This document shows, in pieces, positions 24,701 to 36,511 of a stretch of DNA of 64,000 nt; position 1 is the first letter of the stretch, and the number at the start of each line of letters is the position of its first letter. The position numbers and the translations under genes were made by a program. Below the pieces are notes generated by a model. That model saw only the letters and a list, made by a program, of their open reading frames with translations. It did not search any database and was not told the origin of the DNA. This DNA comes from Scalesia atractyloides (Eukaryota > Streptophyta > Magnoliopsida > Asterales > Asteraceae), in contig CAMTDV010000007.1 of the NCBI GenBank assembly GCA_947069175.1, positions 48,689,681-48,753,680 of the forward strand, read 5' to 3'.

Positions 24701-25235
24701 CTCCTCTGTGAGTTCTAAGTGGTGTGTATTTAATCATGTCATGGTATCTGTACTGGCCCTGTATATATGGACAAACATGTGAATCTGTTAACAAGGTTAC
24801 AAAGTAACTTTCCCAAGTTATAGATTTATGCCCTGTGCACTTAAATCTAATTTTAAAATGTTTTAAAATGAGTTAGTTGGGTGTATTTACCAGCGAAAGT
24901 TGATGTATTTTCAAAAGACTAAGCTTGCAGGTACAATACGAAATAGGCCGGAAGCTTCTCGGTAGTGAAATAAAAGGATATTGCAAATCCTTAGATCTGC
25001 CCTAAAGTCTGTTTTATATTCTTTCCTTGTACATTTTTACGATCCGCCTGTGGATCTTCTATTACGAGCCTGTATATTATTTTGTATTTCGAACATTTGG
25101 TTTGTAATACTAATTTTACTCCAAGACTTCCGTGGTGTCGTGTTTAATTGACAATGATGTTATCAACTTACGTCACAATACTCCCCACTCGGGCCCACCG
25201 GTGTATGGATTTGGATAGGAAATCCGGATGTGACA
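21763..25235 (+). repeat. 3' LTR (3473 bp)
   Basis: Starts TGTAACACCCTGTAAAATCG and ends GGATGTGACA. Colinear with the 5' LTR with scattered substitutions and small indels. It keeps the block at about 22395-22590 lost from the 5' LTR, and has one extra copy of the CTCTGAGTGACCGTTGTGTC repeat near 22025. Confidence 0.95.
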
Positions 25236-25240
25236 ACTCT

Positions 25241-26033
25241 AATCAAGAATCCTAAAGCCATGCAAGGACAAGACAAACATGAGAGCACCTCATAGTCTTG
25301 TGGATAAAAGGATTTATGCATGCTACTCTGCGCTGGCAGGAAAACACTGACAGCCTCGCAGAAGGGATAAGCACTAAGAGGTGTTGACCATACTCAAGGG
25401 TACGGATTGGTAGAACTGTGACGAATGGTTGCTCGGCAGGTTTCGTCTGACAGCGTTAAATGAAGTAAGGCAGACGCCAGACTGTACACCAACCTACCTA
25501 CGCTAGTGACTGTTCCACCTTCTCCACTTTCGGCTAGTAGCAGGTCTGACGCCAGAGACAGCTGCCCTTACTGTCTTTACACGTGGCACCATTTAGCATC
25601 CGTCAAAGCACACCTCCTGACAGAAGACATTAATTCTCCTGCAGGGAACATTTAATGTCTGACGCAGAGGGACAAACCGGATATCTCTGAACGTCTGGAC
25701 CGGGCCTAAGGCCCATCAGCCCATCTCCTGAGCCCACATACTTTCAGCTATCGAATAAGTATCGGATCACCAGGTAATCTATCCCCTACCACATTTACAA
25801 GTACTGGAATTTATTACTTGCAATCACCAAAATACTTATTCTCACGCCGGAGTGTGGTCACGGAGGAAACCACCCTTTTCCCCGTGTCGAGAATAACGAC
25901 ACTACTAGTTTTGTAGATCAGTCTTAGTGAGATCACCCGAAGAACGAGCGAAGAAACTACCCCTTTATGCAGAAACTCCTTGGTTGTAACTTAGATATCC
26001 CGGATGTCTCTAGGTTCAACCGGTGCTTCTTCA
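25241..26033 (+). repeat. Tat element 5' LTR remnant/leader
   Basis: Non-coding, richer in GC than its neighbours, ending ...TGCTTCTTCA directly before the primer binding site. The left border coincides with the insertion point of the 11502 element, and no TG start can be fixed. Confidence 0.55.
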
Positions 26034-26050
26034 TTGGCGCCATCCGTTAG
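26034..26050 (+). other. Primer binding site, tRNA-Asp type
   Basis: TTGGCGCCATCCGTTAG follows the presumed LTR end. TGGCGCC matches the 3' end of plant tRNA-Asp, used by many Tat and Athila elements; the match weakens after 7-8 bases. Confidence 0.6.
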
Positions 26051-26109
26051 TTACAATCTTTTCCTCATCAGTTTCCTTCGTTTCGTTTTTTCGTAAACCT
26101 CACGTCCAA

Positions 26110-27480
26110 ATGGTTGATTTCCCATCCAACACCCCATGAGGCCCTCGAGATGAAGGCAAGAACCCGGTTCATGCCTCTCGAATCGACGGGCTAGTGGAAA
26201 AAGATTCTTACGGGAATGCCGGAACTCAACACGACTCTAGTCGTGTGAATATCCTGGTTACCACCGAAGCTCAAATGGAGACTCCTTTCGTACCAATCAC
26301 ATCGGTCTTACCTCCGGGCGAGACCCGATGTCTTGGTACATCAAGTCTCAGATGGCCCTAAACGCCGTTTACGCGCAACTCTGCGCACAAACAAACACTC
26401 ATGTTACCCTAGTGCAGCCCACAGCTTAGGTGCATGATTCGCATGCACCAATAATATTGAGCTACGAATCGACAGCTGGGACGAGCGTACCACCTGAACT
26501 CCGCACCCAAGAGACGGAGTACACTCAATCACCCCCTAAACCTAAGTCTCATACTTAGAGGCGAGCATCCGTCCACTCGTGGTTGGGCCGCGTCCCCTTG
26601 GGGAACGGTACACCCAACGTGAGGAGGACAAAACATACAACAGGGGTGATAGCTCCAGTGTGTTTCACCACTGCCAAAGGATCATGCTGCATACAGATCT
26701 GCGACACGGGTTGGTTAAACTTGGAAGTAGAGTATAACTATAACTTGATCTATAGGCTAGCTAAAGCAGCCGAACACTCAAAACTTATCAAGGAGATTGC
26801 GCTCGCACCGCTGGAGCGCGCAAAACTTCCCTCCAACGTTGGGAAATACAATGGGTTGGCAGACCCAGATGACCACCTGCGTCTCTTCGCAGGCGCAGGA
26901 CTGATCGGAGGTTGGACGCTGCCTATGTGGTGTCACCTGTTTGTCCAAACCCTCACAGGCGCTGCGCGCTTTTAGTTTGACAACTTGCCCACAGGCAAGC
27001 TCGCGCCATGGAACGATTTAAAAGACAAGTTCTTGACGCACTTCAGCCAACAGCGGCATTAAGTCAGAGACTCTTCTAACGTAATGAACATCTGGCGGCG
27101 TGATGACGAAAGTCTTGAAGACTTCATCACCCGTTATAATAAAGAGGTGCTGGAGATAGGGGATTGCACGAAGATCTGATTCGTGCAAAATTCAAATACG
27201 TTGCACGCTCCGACAAGATGATCAATGTCTTGTCCGGAACTATAGGTCTCCCCAAAAGTTGGGAGAAACTCATGGCAGCGGCAAAGGTCTATGCGCAGAC
27301 AGAGCGCAACCTCAATAACCGTAGACCTCCCCAACCTCACCACCGCCCCCAAGACATGAGCAAAAGTTTTGGGAAGAAGAATAAAGGGTGGAGGGATCAT
27401 AACCAGAACCCTCCCTACTCACCGTTGACGCGCGCACGACCATCAATAAACTCGCTACCCATCGAGCAATAAAGCAAGAT
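26110..27480 (+). pseudogene. gag of the Tat element
   Basis: An ATG at 26110 is soon stopped. The recognisable gag domain lies in the frame 26583-26975, with the Tat phrase KLPSNVGKYNGLADPDDHL and then W-CHLF-QTLTGAARF. A TAG sits where Trp is expected (26972), after which the frame continues (FDNLP..., FSQQR) with more stops. A Pro/Arg-rich linker ends near 27470. The equivalent protein forms the particle. Confidence 0.85.
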
Positions 27481-27559
27481 AATCGCGATCGGCAGTGGAC
27501 CCCACTGACGAAAACATCGGCGGAAGTTCTCAGCACAGAAGACCATCAGTTCAAGCAGC

Positions 27560-28640
27560 CGTCGCTGATGCGCAATAAGAAAGGTCAAGACCCCAACCTT
27601 TTCTACGATTATCACAAGGATACGGGCACACAACCGATAACTACATCTCCTTGCGCATGGAGATCGAAAAAGCACTCAAAAGTGGGAAGCTCACCCACTT
27701 ACTACAAAACGTGCGCAAGGAGGTGCGCCAAATCACTCGAGGTGGCGAGGGCCCGAGTAATAAAAAATGAAGTCTGTTCATATGATTCAGGGTGACCCGT
27801 CGCGCAAGCGCATCCACCAGAAAAGTTGCATGCCTCACTGGCGTGAACATCAAGTCATCTTCTATGTCGTTCCGGGGGCCCATAAGAAGACCGACCGGTC
27901 TTGATAACTGGCATCTTCGGCCATTATCGCACCGACTATATGTTCATAGACCCTGGGAGCTCTATGGAAATCATCTATGAACAGTGCTTCCAGCAGTTAG
28001 ATCCAGAGGACAAGGCGCACCTAGAGCCAATGGATTTCCCACTCACTGGTTTATGCAACGAGGTCGTCCTACCTCTGGGCCAAATTTCTTTTCCAGTGAC
28101 TCTTTCCGACGGGCAAGACTCCCGCACGGTCTTGGTGAATTTCATGGTCATGCCCGCAACCTCGCACCATGACGTATTACTGCGCCGACGCGCTCAAAGG
28201 GAGTTCAACATGATCACTTCCACTCCCCACGCTGCCTACGGTTTTCCCACAGAAACCGGGGTGGCCATTATGTACGCAAGGAAGGAAATCATGTCTGTTG
28301 AAGAGGAACCACCGATGAAGCAACCAAAGTCATCATCCAACGGTGAACCAGAAAAGTGGGTACTGAACAACAAGTATCCGGAACAAACAGTCCTATTAGG
28401 ACCTGCCATGACTCCTGCAATCAAGGAGTGGTTAAAGCAGCTGTTGTTCCATAATGTAGATATTTTTGCGTGGTCACCGGCGGATATGACTGGAGTGCCA
28501 AGGGAAATCGCTGAGCATGCATTGCACACATTCCCTCCAGTTCAGCCCATAGTTCCGAAGAAGCGCAGCTTCGGTCCTGAAAAGACCCACGCCTTGAACG
28601 AGCAAGTGTCAGAGCTTCTCCAAGCAGAAATCATCTGAGA
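27560..28640 (+). pseudogene. Tat element linker and aspartic protease
   Basis: After a Cys/His-poor linker (27568-27795, with FYDYHKDTG), a frame from 27901 to 28638 carries a retropepsin-like domain. Its active site is DPGSS (27950-27964) where DTG/DSG is usual; DPGSS is the common form in Tat elements. The frame ends at a TGA (28636) between protease and RT. About 245 residues are open. Confidence 0.85.
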
Positions 28641-31440
28641 GGTACGCTATCAAACATGGGTAGCCAACCTGGTCATGGTCCAAAAGTCCAACGGCAGTTG
28701 GCGCATGTGCGTTGATTTCAAGGATCTCAACAAGGCATGTCCTGAGGATTGCTACGCCTTACCTGAAATCGACAAATAGGTGGACTCCCTCGCTTCATTT
28801 AGGTGGAAATGCTTCCTTGATTGCAAAGGTTACCACCAAATTCAAATGAAGAAAGAGGATGAAGAGAAGACCGCCTTCCGAACCGACAAAGGGATTTTTT
28901 GTTACACAAAAATGCCTTTCGGACTGCGGAACGCTGGAGCCACCTACCAAAGTCTAATGGACCATGTCTTCGGGGATGACATTGGCGAAACCATGGAAGT
29001 TTACATTGATGACCTCATCATCATGAGCTCAGATGAGGAGAAGATGCTGGTAAACGTCCAAAACGTTTACATCCTTGCGCAAGGCAAACCTGAAGCTGAA
29101 CCCTAGCAAGTGCTCGTTTGGAATGGAAGAAGGCAAATTTATGGGATTTATTGTCACGCGATAAAGTGGAGGCGATTCAGCGTATGCCATCACCCTCAAC
29201 TATCAAAGAAATGCAACAGTTGGCGGGGCGATTGACTGCGTTGAACAGGTTCCTGGCCAACCACGGAATGAAGTCCTTCCCATTCATCAGCATTTGCGGA
29301 ATTGTGTAAAGCAAAACAAGTTTCAGTGGACTCCGGATGCGGAGAAAGCCTTCACCCAAATGAAGGAGTGCTTAATTCAGGTACCAACGCTCACAGCACC
29401 GCAGAAGAATGAGCCACTGATATTGTACCTTTCCGCATCAGATATCGCTCTGGAAGTAGTCCTGCTAGTAGAGCGCGCAGGAGTCCAAACTCCGATCTAC
29501 TATGTCAGCAAGATGCTCACAGACCCAGAGGCACGATATCCCATGATGGGAAAGCTTGCTCTAGCTTTTTTCCATGCCTCCCAACGGTTGCGTCGGTATT
29601 TTTCTGGCCATGTGATAACAGTTCTCTCAAACTATCACTCGGGCCAATTTTTTTTGAAACCAAACATCTTTGGCCGTCTAGCAAAATGTGAGATTGAGCT
29701 TGGTGGACACAACATCATGTATAAACCACGCCCAGCAATAAAAGGCCAGATATTAGCCGATTTCATTGCGGAGGTACAGCAGAATACAGCGTAGGAGTGT
29801 GAAGCTGTACAAAACCCAACACCGGTTACGGATAACCGCGCATGGATACTTCACACAGATGGCACATCAATGATGATGGCACAAGGCCAGGCCTTCGCTT
29901 AATAAGCCCCGATAATCAGGAGTTCACATACGCCATCAGATGGGATTTCAGAAGTACCAATAACGAAGCTGAGTACGAAGCGTTCCTAGCAGGCCTTCGG
30001 TTAGCAATCAAAACGGGCACACAAAATTTGGAAGCAAACGTCAACTCCCTTTCAGTCGCAGGTCAGGTCAACGGCCTATACGACGCAAAGGGAGAGACGA
30101 TGGCATTGTATCTAGAACAGGCGCAAGCCTTAATAACCAAATTCCAACACTTCAAGATAACCCATGTCAACCGAAGCGAGGATAAGCATGCCGATGCGCT
30201 CAGCAAACTAGCCGCTACAAGCTTCAAGCACCTCATGCGTGAAGTGCGCATTGAGGTACTCAAAAACCCTTCTGTTCCTTTGCGCCAGATCAACGTCATT
30301 GAAGTGGGAAATCCGTCCTGGATATCCCCCATAATCATGTTCTTGCATCCCGGAAAACAAAGCGGAAGCAAGGAAGGTCCAGAACAAGGCACTCAACTAC
30401 GAAATGGCAGATGCTATCCTATACCAAAAGTAATATATGGAACCGCTCCTCCGTTGCGTTGATCCGCAAGATGCTCAGTACTTGATCCGCAAATACATGA
30501 AGGGTTATGCAGAATTCATGCCGATCCGCGCATTGTCGTAGCAAAGATCATGAACGCCGGTTACTATTGGCCTAGCATGCACCTAGATGCGATCGAAACA
30601 CTACGGAAATGCGCATCATGCGAGCGCCATGCTCCGAAGACGTTGCGCCCCAAGAATCCTTTGATCCCCGTAACAACAGCGTGGCCCTTCCAGCAATGGG
30701 CAATCGATATTGTGGGACCTTTCCCAGATGCCCCAGACGCGGTGAAGTTCATAATCGCTGCAGTCGATTATTTCACCAAATGGGTCGAAGCCAAACCCCT
30801 TGCATCCACCACAGCAACTGTTGTTTGAAAATTCATCTAGAAGCACATCATATGCTGGTTCGGGTTACCCCGTGCATAGTCAGTGACAATGGCCCCAATT
30901 TTGCAGCTGAAGAACTACAGCAATGGATGCAGGAAATGCATGTCGAACATGTCTTCACTTCGGTCACGCACCCCCAAGGGAACAGTCAAGTGGAGAGCAT
31001 AAACAAGATCATCGCCGAGGGGATCAAGACAAGATTAGGTATGGCACTAAGAGGCTGGGTGGATGAGTTGCCAAGCATCCTTTGGGCTCATCGCGCATGC
31101 TAGTTGCGCTGCGCAAAGCTAAAATAACGAAGAAAAGCGCAGACTTGACCTGGACTTACTAGAAGAAAGGCGTGAAAACGCCACTCTCAACGAAGCAAAA
31201 TACAAGTCCAAGCTCGAGAAGTATTGCAACGCATGAGTCTGCATATGTACCTTCTTACCTGGTGACTTTGTTCTACGCGACAACGAAGCGTCTAACGCTG
31301 AACGACCGGGAAAACTTGCACCTAAATGGAAAGGTCCTTACATTATCCATGAAGTCCTAGGGAAGGGCGCTTACACCCTTAAACGCTTAGACGGTACAAA
31401 TATACCTAGGACATGGAATGCGCAGCAGCTAAGATGGTGC
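28640..31440 (+). pseudogene. Tat element RT, RNase H, archaeal-type RNase H and integrase
   Basis: RT: MCVDFKDLNKACP at about 28707, then a TAG at 28777, FLDCKGYHQIQM, and YIDD at about 29005. RNase H 1: 29294-29794, with its first catalytic Asp replaced (LYLSASD). RNase H 2 (RVT_3 type): 29842-30250, with NNEAEYEA and a terminal DKHADALSKLA. Integrase: zinc region with CASC near 30615, DIVGPFPD near 30710, SDNGPNF near 30880 and NSQVES near 30985, so the three acidic catalytic residues are recognisable. Stops at 28777, 29103 and 30826 and several shifts disable it. Confidence 0.88.
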
Positions 31441-31602
31441 TACATGTAAACTAGCAAGTTCATTATCCTATTGTCTACCTTGTACATGGCTCCTACGCCT
31501 TATTCATTAATAAAGACAAGGGTTGCATGAATTCTTTTATCTTAATGTTTTGTTACAAATGCGCAGTAACTCCATGTTGTTGCATCCACAGCATGTTGTT
31601 GG

Positions 31603-32257
31603 TCAGTGACTCCACCAACGACTCCGAGATGGCGCGGGTGTCTTCAGAATTCTCCAATTTCTTCTCGCCCGCCTCCACTTGCCTTCCGCCAATCGCAACC
31701 GCTCCTTATCAGCCAAGTGCCTGCGCTGGATTTCAGACTTTTCCACCAAGGCCACCTGGAGATCCTTCTTCGCGTTCTCCAGAGCGGAATGAGCAGTTGC
31801 TTGATCATACATAAAGGTTAGCACAACAATCTGCAGCTCATACAAAAAAAAGAAGAAGAAGAAAGAAAGAAACATCGCAAGCTTTTTACCTCTCTATGTT
31901 CACTGCGTTCGCGGTCCGCCCTGGACTCCACAGCCACAGCAGCTGCCTCTTTCTCTTTCTTCTCGCGCGCAACCTCAGCGCGCAACCGGGCCAGTTCATC
32001 CCTTAAGGATTTTTCTCGTTGTTGTCTCTTTCACAAGCCTCTTTCCACAACCTGCCCTCCTTCGCAAGTTTGGCATCAGAGGCTTCGGCCCTTCTCTTCC
32101 ACCCCAGCGCGGCCCACTCTTCAACCCGCTGGTGGCTTCGGCCCTTTACTTCCACCCTAGCCGCAGGAACCTTATATCGATCATTCAGGAGATTGAAGTA
32201 ATTTAGATTTCCGGATGGAAGAGGATAACATAATTGATGTCGATTAGCACTCAACAT
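31603..32257 (-). pseudogene. Antisense coiled-coil ORF of the Tat element
   Basis: On the minus strand the frame from 32257 and, after a shift, the frame ending at 31603 encode charged heptad-rich protein (RRAEASDAKLAKEGRLWKEA..., then ALENAKKDLQVALVEKSEI). Position (after integrase), orientation (antisense) and coiled-coil composition match the additional ORF annotated as putative gypsy-type transposase in Tat/Ogre elements. Its function is unknown in the family. Here it is broken by a frameshift near 32000 and lacks its N-terminal part. Confidence 0.65.
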
Positions 32258-32796
32258 CGGGTTATGTTAGAGCCATCACAAGAGCCTGTTGTTAGGTATC
32301 AATGGTTGTGAACAAATTAGATATACAACAACTACTACTGTTTGAACTGAGTTTGACTTTCTGTCAACTAACTATACTATAGCAACGGCTACTGTTCACG
32401 AAACCTTCACATCACTATAGCAAACATACAAACACAAGATCAAACAGAAAAGAAAAGAGCACGTGAATTTTAACGTGCTTCGGTCTAGTTATTATATAAA
32501 ATAGTAATTGTTTTATATATTATCTTCATAAAAAAGTAGTAATTTTCAGCAGCTTTTTTTCTATATTTCCGTTTCTTTTAACAGTATTAGTTTACTAATA
32601 ATTCTTCTAAGACTAAAAAAACAAAGAATAATAACAAATCATTTTTTAAGGAGTTAAAACAATTCATATAGTTTATGAGTTCATGTTCTGTATAGAGCTT
32701 ATTACTTGGGATAATATGATCTAATATGGTATTTCATATAGCGTACCCCCTCTTGTGTATTAACCCATAGTGGTCAATGCGTATATTCCACGATAC
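32258..32796. other. No recognisable gene
   Basis: AT-rich stretch between the truncated Tat element and the small LTR element. No coding frame or repeat structure is supported. Confidence 0.5.
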
Positions 32797-33382
32797 TGTT
32801 ACAGAGTTAGTTCTTTAACTTGCGTGCGGCCTTAGAACACAGTCTAAGTAAGCCTAGCTGACTTAATGTCGTCGGGTTTTATTTGTGAAAGTTGTTAAAG
32901 GGGACGTTGGATCGTAAGGAAGTGGCTTGTAATACTTGAACACAAGTATACGAGAGGATAGCTTTGTATTACACAAAGAGAGCTTACAAGTGATTGATGT
33001 TTACAAGTATTTGGGGATGCCTCAAATAAGCTGCCATGATCCATATTTATGCTACATTGTTCACCATCTAGAGTGTTCTTAATCTAGAACACGTTTTACA
33101 AAATATCATACTCAAATATCGAAGATATTTCTTACTAAATATCATGATATTTACTGATTTCTAGAGAATTCTTTAGGCAGTTTTTTATGGCTGATGTAAC
33201 CAGCCATTTCCAGCAAATTCTAGGCCCTTCTTGGCTGATATTTTGTGCCTCTTAGTGTCTCCATGTTGCTGGAACAATACGGGTTGTTCCAGAGTCTTTC
33301 GGGCAGCTCTTGATGCGTGTAGATGGCTTCGGTAGGTTCTAGAATGCTGAATTTTTGGGCTGAATTTGTGCGGGGCGTGACA
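32797..33382 (-). repeat. 3' LTR of the gag-only element
   Basis: 586 bp; on the plus strand it runs from TGTTACAGAGTTAG to GGGCGTGACA and is colinear with 35180-35761. The terminal TGTTACAG differs from TGTCACGG of its partner. Confidence 0.9.
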
Positions 33383-33393
33383 TCCTCCCCCAC

Positions 33394-35145
33394 CTAAATT
33401 CGTAACGTCCTCGTTGCGATGCCCGAATGCCTCATGAGTTGTATTGCGGATAATCTTTGGCCTCGGTTCTTGGACTTCAAGGGTGAAGTGTATACTTCAT
33501 CGCCTTTGATGATGTAGAGTGTGTTCTGGTGCGGCATGGCATTTTGTTCTTGAAAGAAATCCATCCCAAGCACTATGTTATAGTCTTCGATTGGCACAAT
33601 CGAGAAGTGTAACTTGCCTGCCCATGTCCTGATTTTGGCTTTTACGCCCCACGCAACACCTTCAATCGGTATGGAATCTACAGCGCGGCTTTAATCCAGC
33701 CTTCTTTGGTTGTGATTCTTAAGCGAGTCTTCTTGCCTTGTTTGTTGTCATGAAGTTGTGGCTAGCACCGGTATTGACCAATGGTTCTAAGGTTTCTCCT
33801 TTGATTTCTAGATCGACAAAGCGAAGAACTTTTCCCTTGGTATTACCCACGACTGTTGTCGGGTTAGCTTGATTTGCCATCGCCGATGGTTTTCCGTCCA
33901 TCTCGGCCATACCATTTAAAACTTGCAGTTGCATTGCACCTAGGGGAACCTCTCTGGTTTCCTCAGGTTCATCATCATCGGTACTTATAAGGGTCGTTAA
34001 TCTGGATTTTTTTGGGTAGTCTCGAGCATTATGAGGCCCATCGCAAAGGAAGCAGCCTTTGTTTACAACTTTTCCTTTGTTATATAGCATTAATGTCCGT
34101 CATCATTCTTCCGCTATTGATTTTGGTTGGTGGGTTTTGCTCCCCCACCTTTTGCATCGCCAGTCTCTGTGGTTGCTGATCTTGTTGAACGATTTTCATT
34201 TCGGCCGTGCAAGTTTTCAGCAACAAGATTGCTGATGATAAGTCTTGAACATTTCGTCGTTCAAGTTCAGTTTTGGCCCATTGTTGCAAGCCATCGACAA
34301 AGTAAATGAGAGCATCCTTGAGCGACAAGTCCGAAATCCCAACCACAAGGGTAGTGAATTCATTGATATAACCTTTGATTCTACCCTTTTGCCTAAGGTT
34401 TCGTAGCCGAATCTTTGCATCATGTTCGTCATTTTACGGATAAAACTGCTTCTTAATTTCTTTTACAAAATCAGTCCAAGGGTTGATGGTGCACATACCT
34501 TTTTCGATCTCCATGTGCTTCCATCGCCACCATAGAGCCGCGGTTTCCTTTAAGTATAAAGTCACCGTCTTGATTTTCTTGCCATCGTCAACGATGTCTA
34601 TAGCTTCAAAGTACTGCTCAATCTCCCAAATGAAGTCGTCAACGGCTCGTGCCTCCCGTTTTCTGACAAACGGAGATGGCTTTGGGACTTAAGACTTTGA
34701 AGAAATGATGGAGTCGCCTCGGTTTTGCTAGTGCTTGTTTGTAAATGTTTAGCTCCATTTGCAACTCATTGAATTTTTCAGCAAACTTGCTCTCTATATT
34801 GCTTTGTACCTGCCCCAGCTCCTTCATAAACATCTCTTTTAGTTCAGCTTGCATGACCTGCATAGCAAGTTTGATGTCGTCTCTAAACTCACCGAGCTTG
34901 CAACGTACTTGTTCTAGCGACTCATTAGTGTTTGTTTGGAAGATGTCGACTTCAGCTTTGAATTCTTCGACGTTCGTCTTGAATTCAGCTATCGATGTCT
35001 CCACGTCTTCAACACATTTGTCTAAGTTTGCGACCAAGTCCTTGGACATGTCTCGATTCTTTCTTCCACCTTTGCGAGTTTCATCGTGCCCACGGGTCTC
35101 TTCTCCGGTAGCCATGGTTGTAGGTTGAGCCCTATCTTCAGCCAT
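33394..35145 (-). pseudogene. gag and partial protease of the small LTR element
   Basis: The start at 35145 gives a long acidic coiled-coil N-terminus (to about 34700), then a decayed gag domain (34432-34080) in shifted frames. A CCHC-like zinc knuckle follows near 34050 (CFLCDGPHNARDYP; the last Cys is Tyr), then a protease-like domain at about 33790-33720 with NTGAS in place of the catalytic DTGAS. A final piece with VLGMDFF runs to about 33394. Frameshifts separate the pieces. The protease active-site Asp is lost and the knuckle lacks one ligand. Confidence 0.85.
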
Positions 35146-35179
35146 CTTGGATGGATCGAAACGTCGCTCTGATACCTCT

Positions 35180-35761
35180 TGTCACGGAGTTAGTTCTTTA
35201 ATTCACGTGCGGCCTTAGAACACAGTCTAAGTAAGCCTAGCTGACTTAACGTCGTCGGGTTTTGTTTGTGAAAGTTGTTAAAGGGGACGTTGGATCGTAA
35301 GGAAGTAGCTTGTAATACTTGAACACAAGTATACGAGAGGATAGCTTTGTATTACACAAAGAGAGCTTACAAGTGATTGATGTTTACAAGTATTTGGGGA
35401 TGTCTCAAATGAGCTCCCATGATCCATATTTATGCAACATTGGTCACCATCTAGAGTGTTCTTAATCTAGAACACTCTTTACAAAATATCATACTTAAAT
35501 ATCTAAGATATTTCTTACTAAATATCATGATATTTGCTGATTTCTAGAGAGTTCTTTGGGTAGATTTTTATGGTTGATGTAATCAGCCATTTCCAGCAAA
35601 TTCTATGCTTTGGCCGATATTTTGTGCTTCTTAGTGTCTCCATGTTGCTGGACCAATACGAGCTGTTCCGGAGTCTTCCAAGCAACTCTTGATGCTTGTA
35701 AATGACCCTAAAAGGTTTTAGAATACTAAAATTTTAAACTGAGTTTATGCGAAACATGACA
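35180..35761 (-). repeat. 5' LTR of the gag-only element
   Basis: 582 bp, from TGTCACGGAGTTAG to GAAACATGACA on the plus strand. It lies next to the primer binding site, so it is the 5' LTR for minus-strand transcription. Confidence 0.9.
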
Positions 35762-36511
35762 ATACACTCATATTGTAGTGTTCCTTACACCCAACGACAC
35801 ATTATCATACATTAACTCATAGTTATCAAAAATGTCAAATCGTTTTAATTGTTACGTTAAAAAGTTTCTAATAAATTCATATCTATTTCCTTACAATTAA
35901 ATGTGGAACTTGCACATAGATTATTTCATTAGTGACAATTAATTATGTATTTTATTATTTTTTGAACGGTCAATAAATCAATCCCGAGTATTCTAGGGGT
36001 ACCTACTGGACAAACGGAATACTCCAAGAGTAACTCAAGTCGTCCACCACCACCTTTGAAAAAAACCCGTTAACCTACCTGTCCGTAGATACGAACTGAA
36101 ATGTTTGACATCCTTATCAAAATACTTTTCAAGCATTTGGCTGGTTATTCAAGTCCACTTATTTAGTCGAGACTACAAATTACAACATTTTCACATGTGC
36201 CTTTAATGCATTACTTACTAGTTTGAATTTTGTATTTCAAAATTTAAATCCTTTTGTTATTGTTTAAAAAACATGTGACAACCTTATTAAAGAATCTTTG
36301 GTTTTTATAAAATTTGCTTGTTGCCTCGCTTGATTATTCTCACAAGGATTGGGCCAGGTAGGAACATGGTCCGCTTTTATGGGCCGACACTACCTGGCCC
36401 GAATGTTGAGCCCAATTTTGAAAAATTAGCATATTCTACTAGATGTAGTAGTTATGCACCCACTAAAATTTTATAAAAACACAATGCCAATAAAACTAAA
36501 GGGTTACAAAT
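35762..36511. other. 3' flank of the PLT4-like gene
   Basis: No gene seen. The part close to 36511 follows the minus-strand stop codon and should hold the 3' UTR. Confidence 0.5.

Larger units (their letters stand above)
11502..25235 (+). mobile_element. Ty3/gypsy (Tekay/Del-like) LTR retrotransposon, decayed
   Basis: A complete 13.7 kb element: 5' LTR, primer binding site, an extra small ORF, gag, protease, reverse transcriptase, RNase H, integrase, polypurine tract and 3' LTR, all on the plus strand. It is flanked by CCTCT (11497-11501) and ACTCT (25236-25240), a 5 bp target duplication with one mismatch. It sits at the end of the GCGC-rich repeat on the left. The order RT-RH-INT and the C-terminal chromodomain-like tail (around 21640-21700) place it with chromoviruses. 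Many stops and frameshifts make it non-autonomous today. Confidence 0.95.
25241..32257 (+). mobile_element. Ty3/gypsy Tat-lineage retrotransposon, decayed and 3'-truncated
   Basis: Leader or 5' LTR remnant, Asp-type primer binding site, gag, protease, RT, RNase H, a second (archaeal-type) RNase H and integrase lie on the plus strand. A coiled-coil ORF follows on the minus strand beyond integrase. The double RNase H and the antisense ORF are Tat-lineage traits. I find no 3' LTR matching 25241-26033, so the element is cut off at its right end. Stops and frameshifts are frequent. Confidence 0.88.
32797..35761 (-). mobile_element. Small gag/protease-only LTR retrotransposon (TR-GAG type)
   Basis: Two LTRs of 586 and 582 bp flank 1.8 kb of internal sequence coding, on the minus strand, only for gag and the start of protease. 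RT, RNase H and integrase are absent. A primer binding site (GGTATCAGAGCG on the minus strand, 35161-35174) and a polypurine tract (AGGTGGGGGAGGA, minus strand, 33383-33396) are in place. ATAC flanks both ends (32793-32796 and 35762-35765). It is therefore a complete but non-autonomous insertion and not a chance fragment. Confidence 0.9.
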
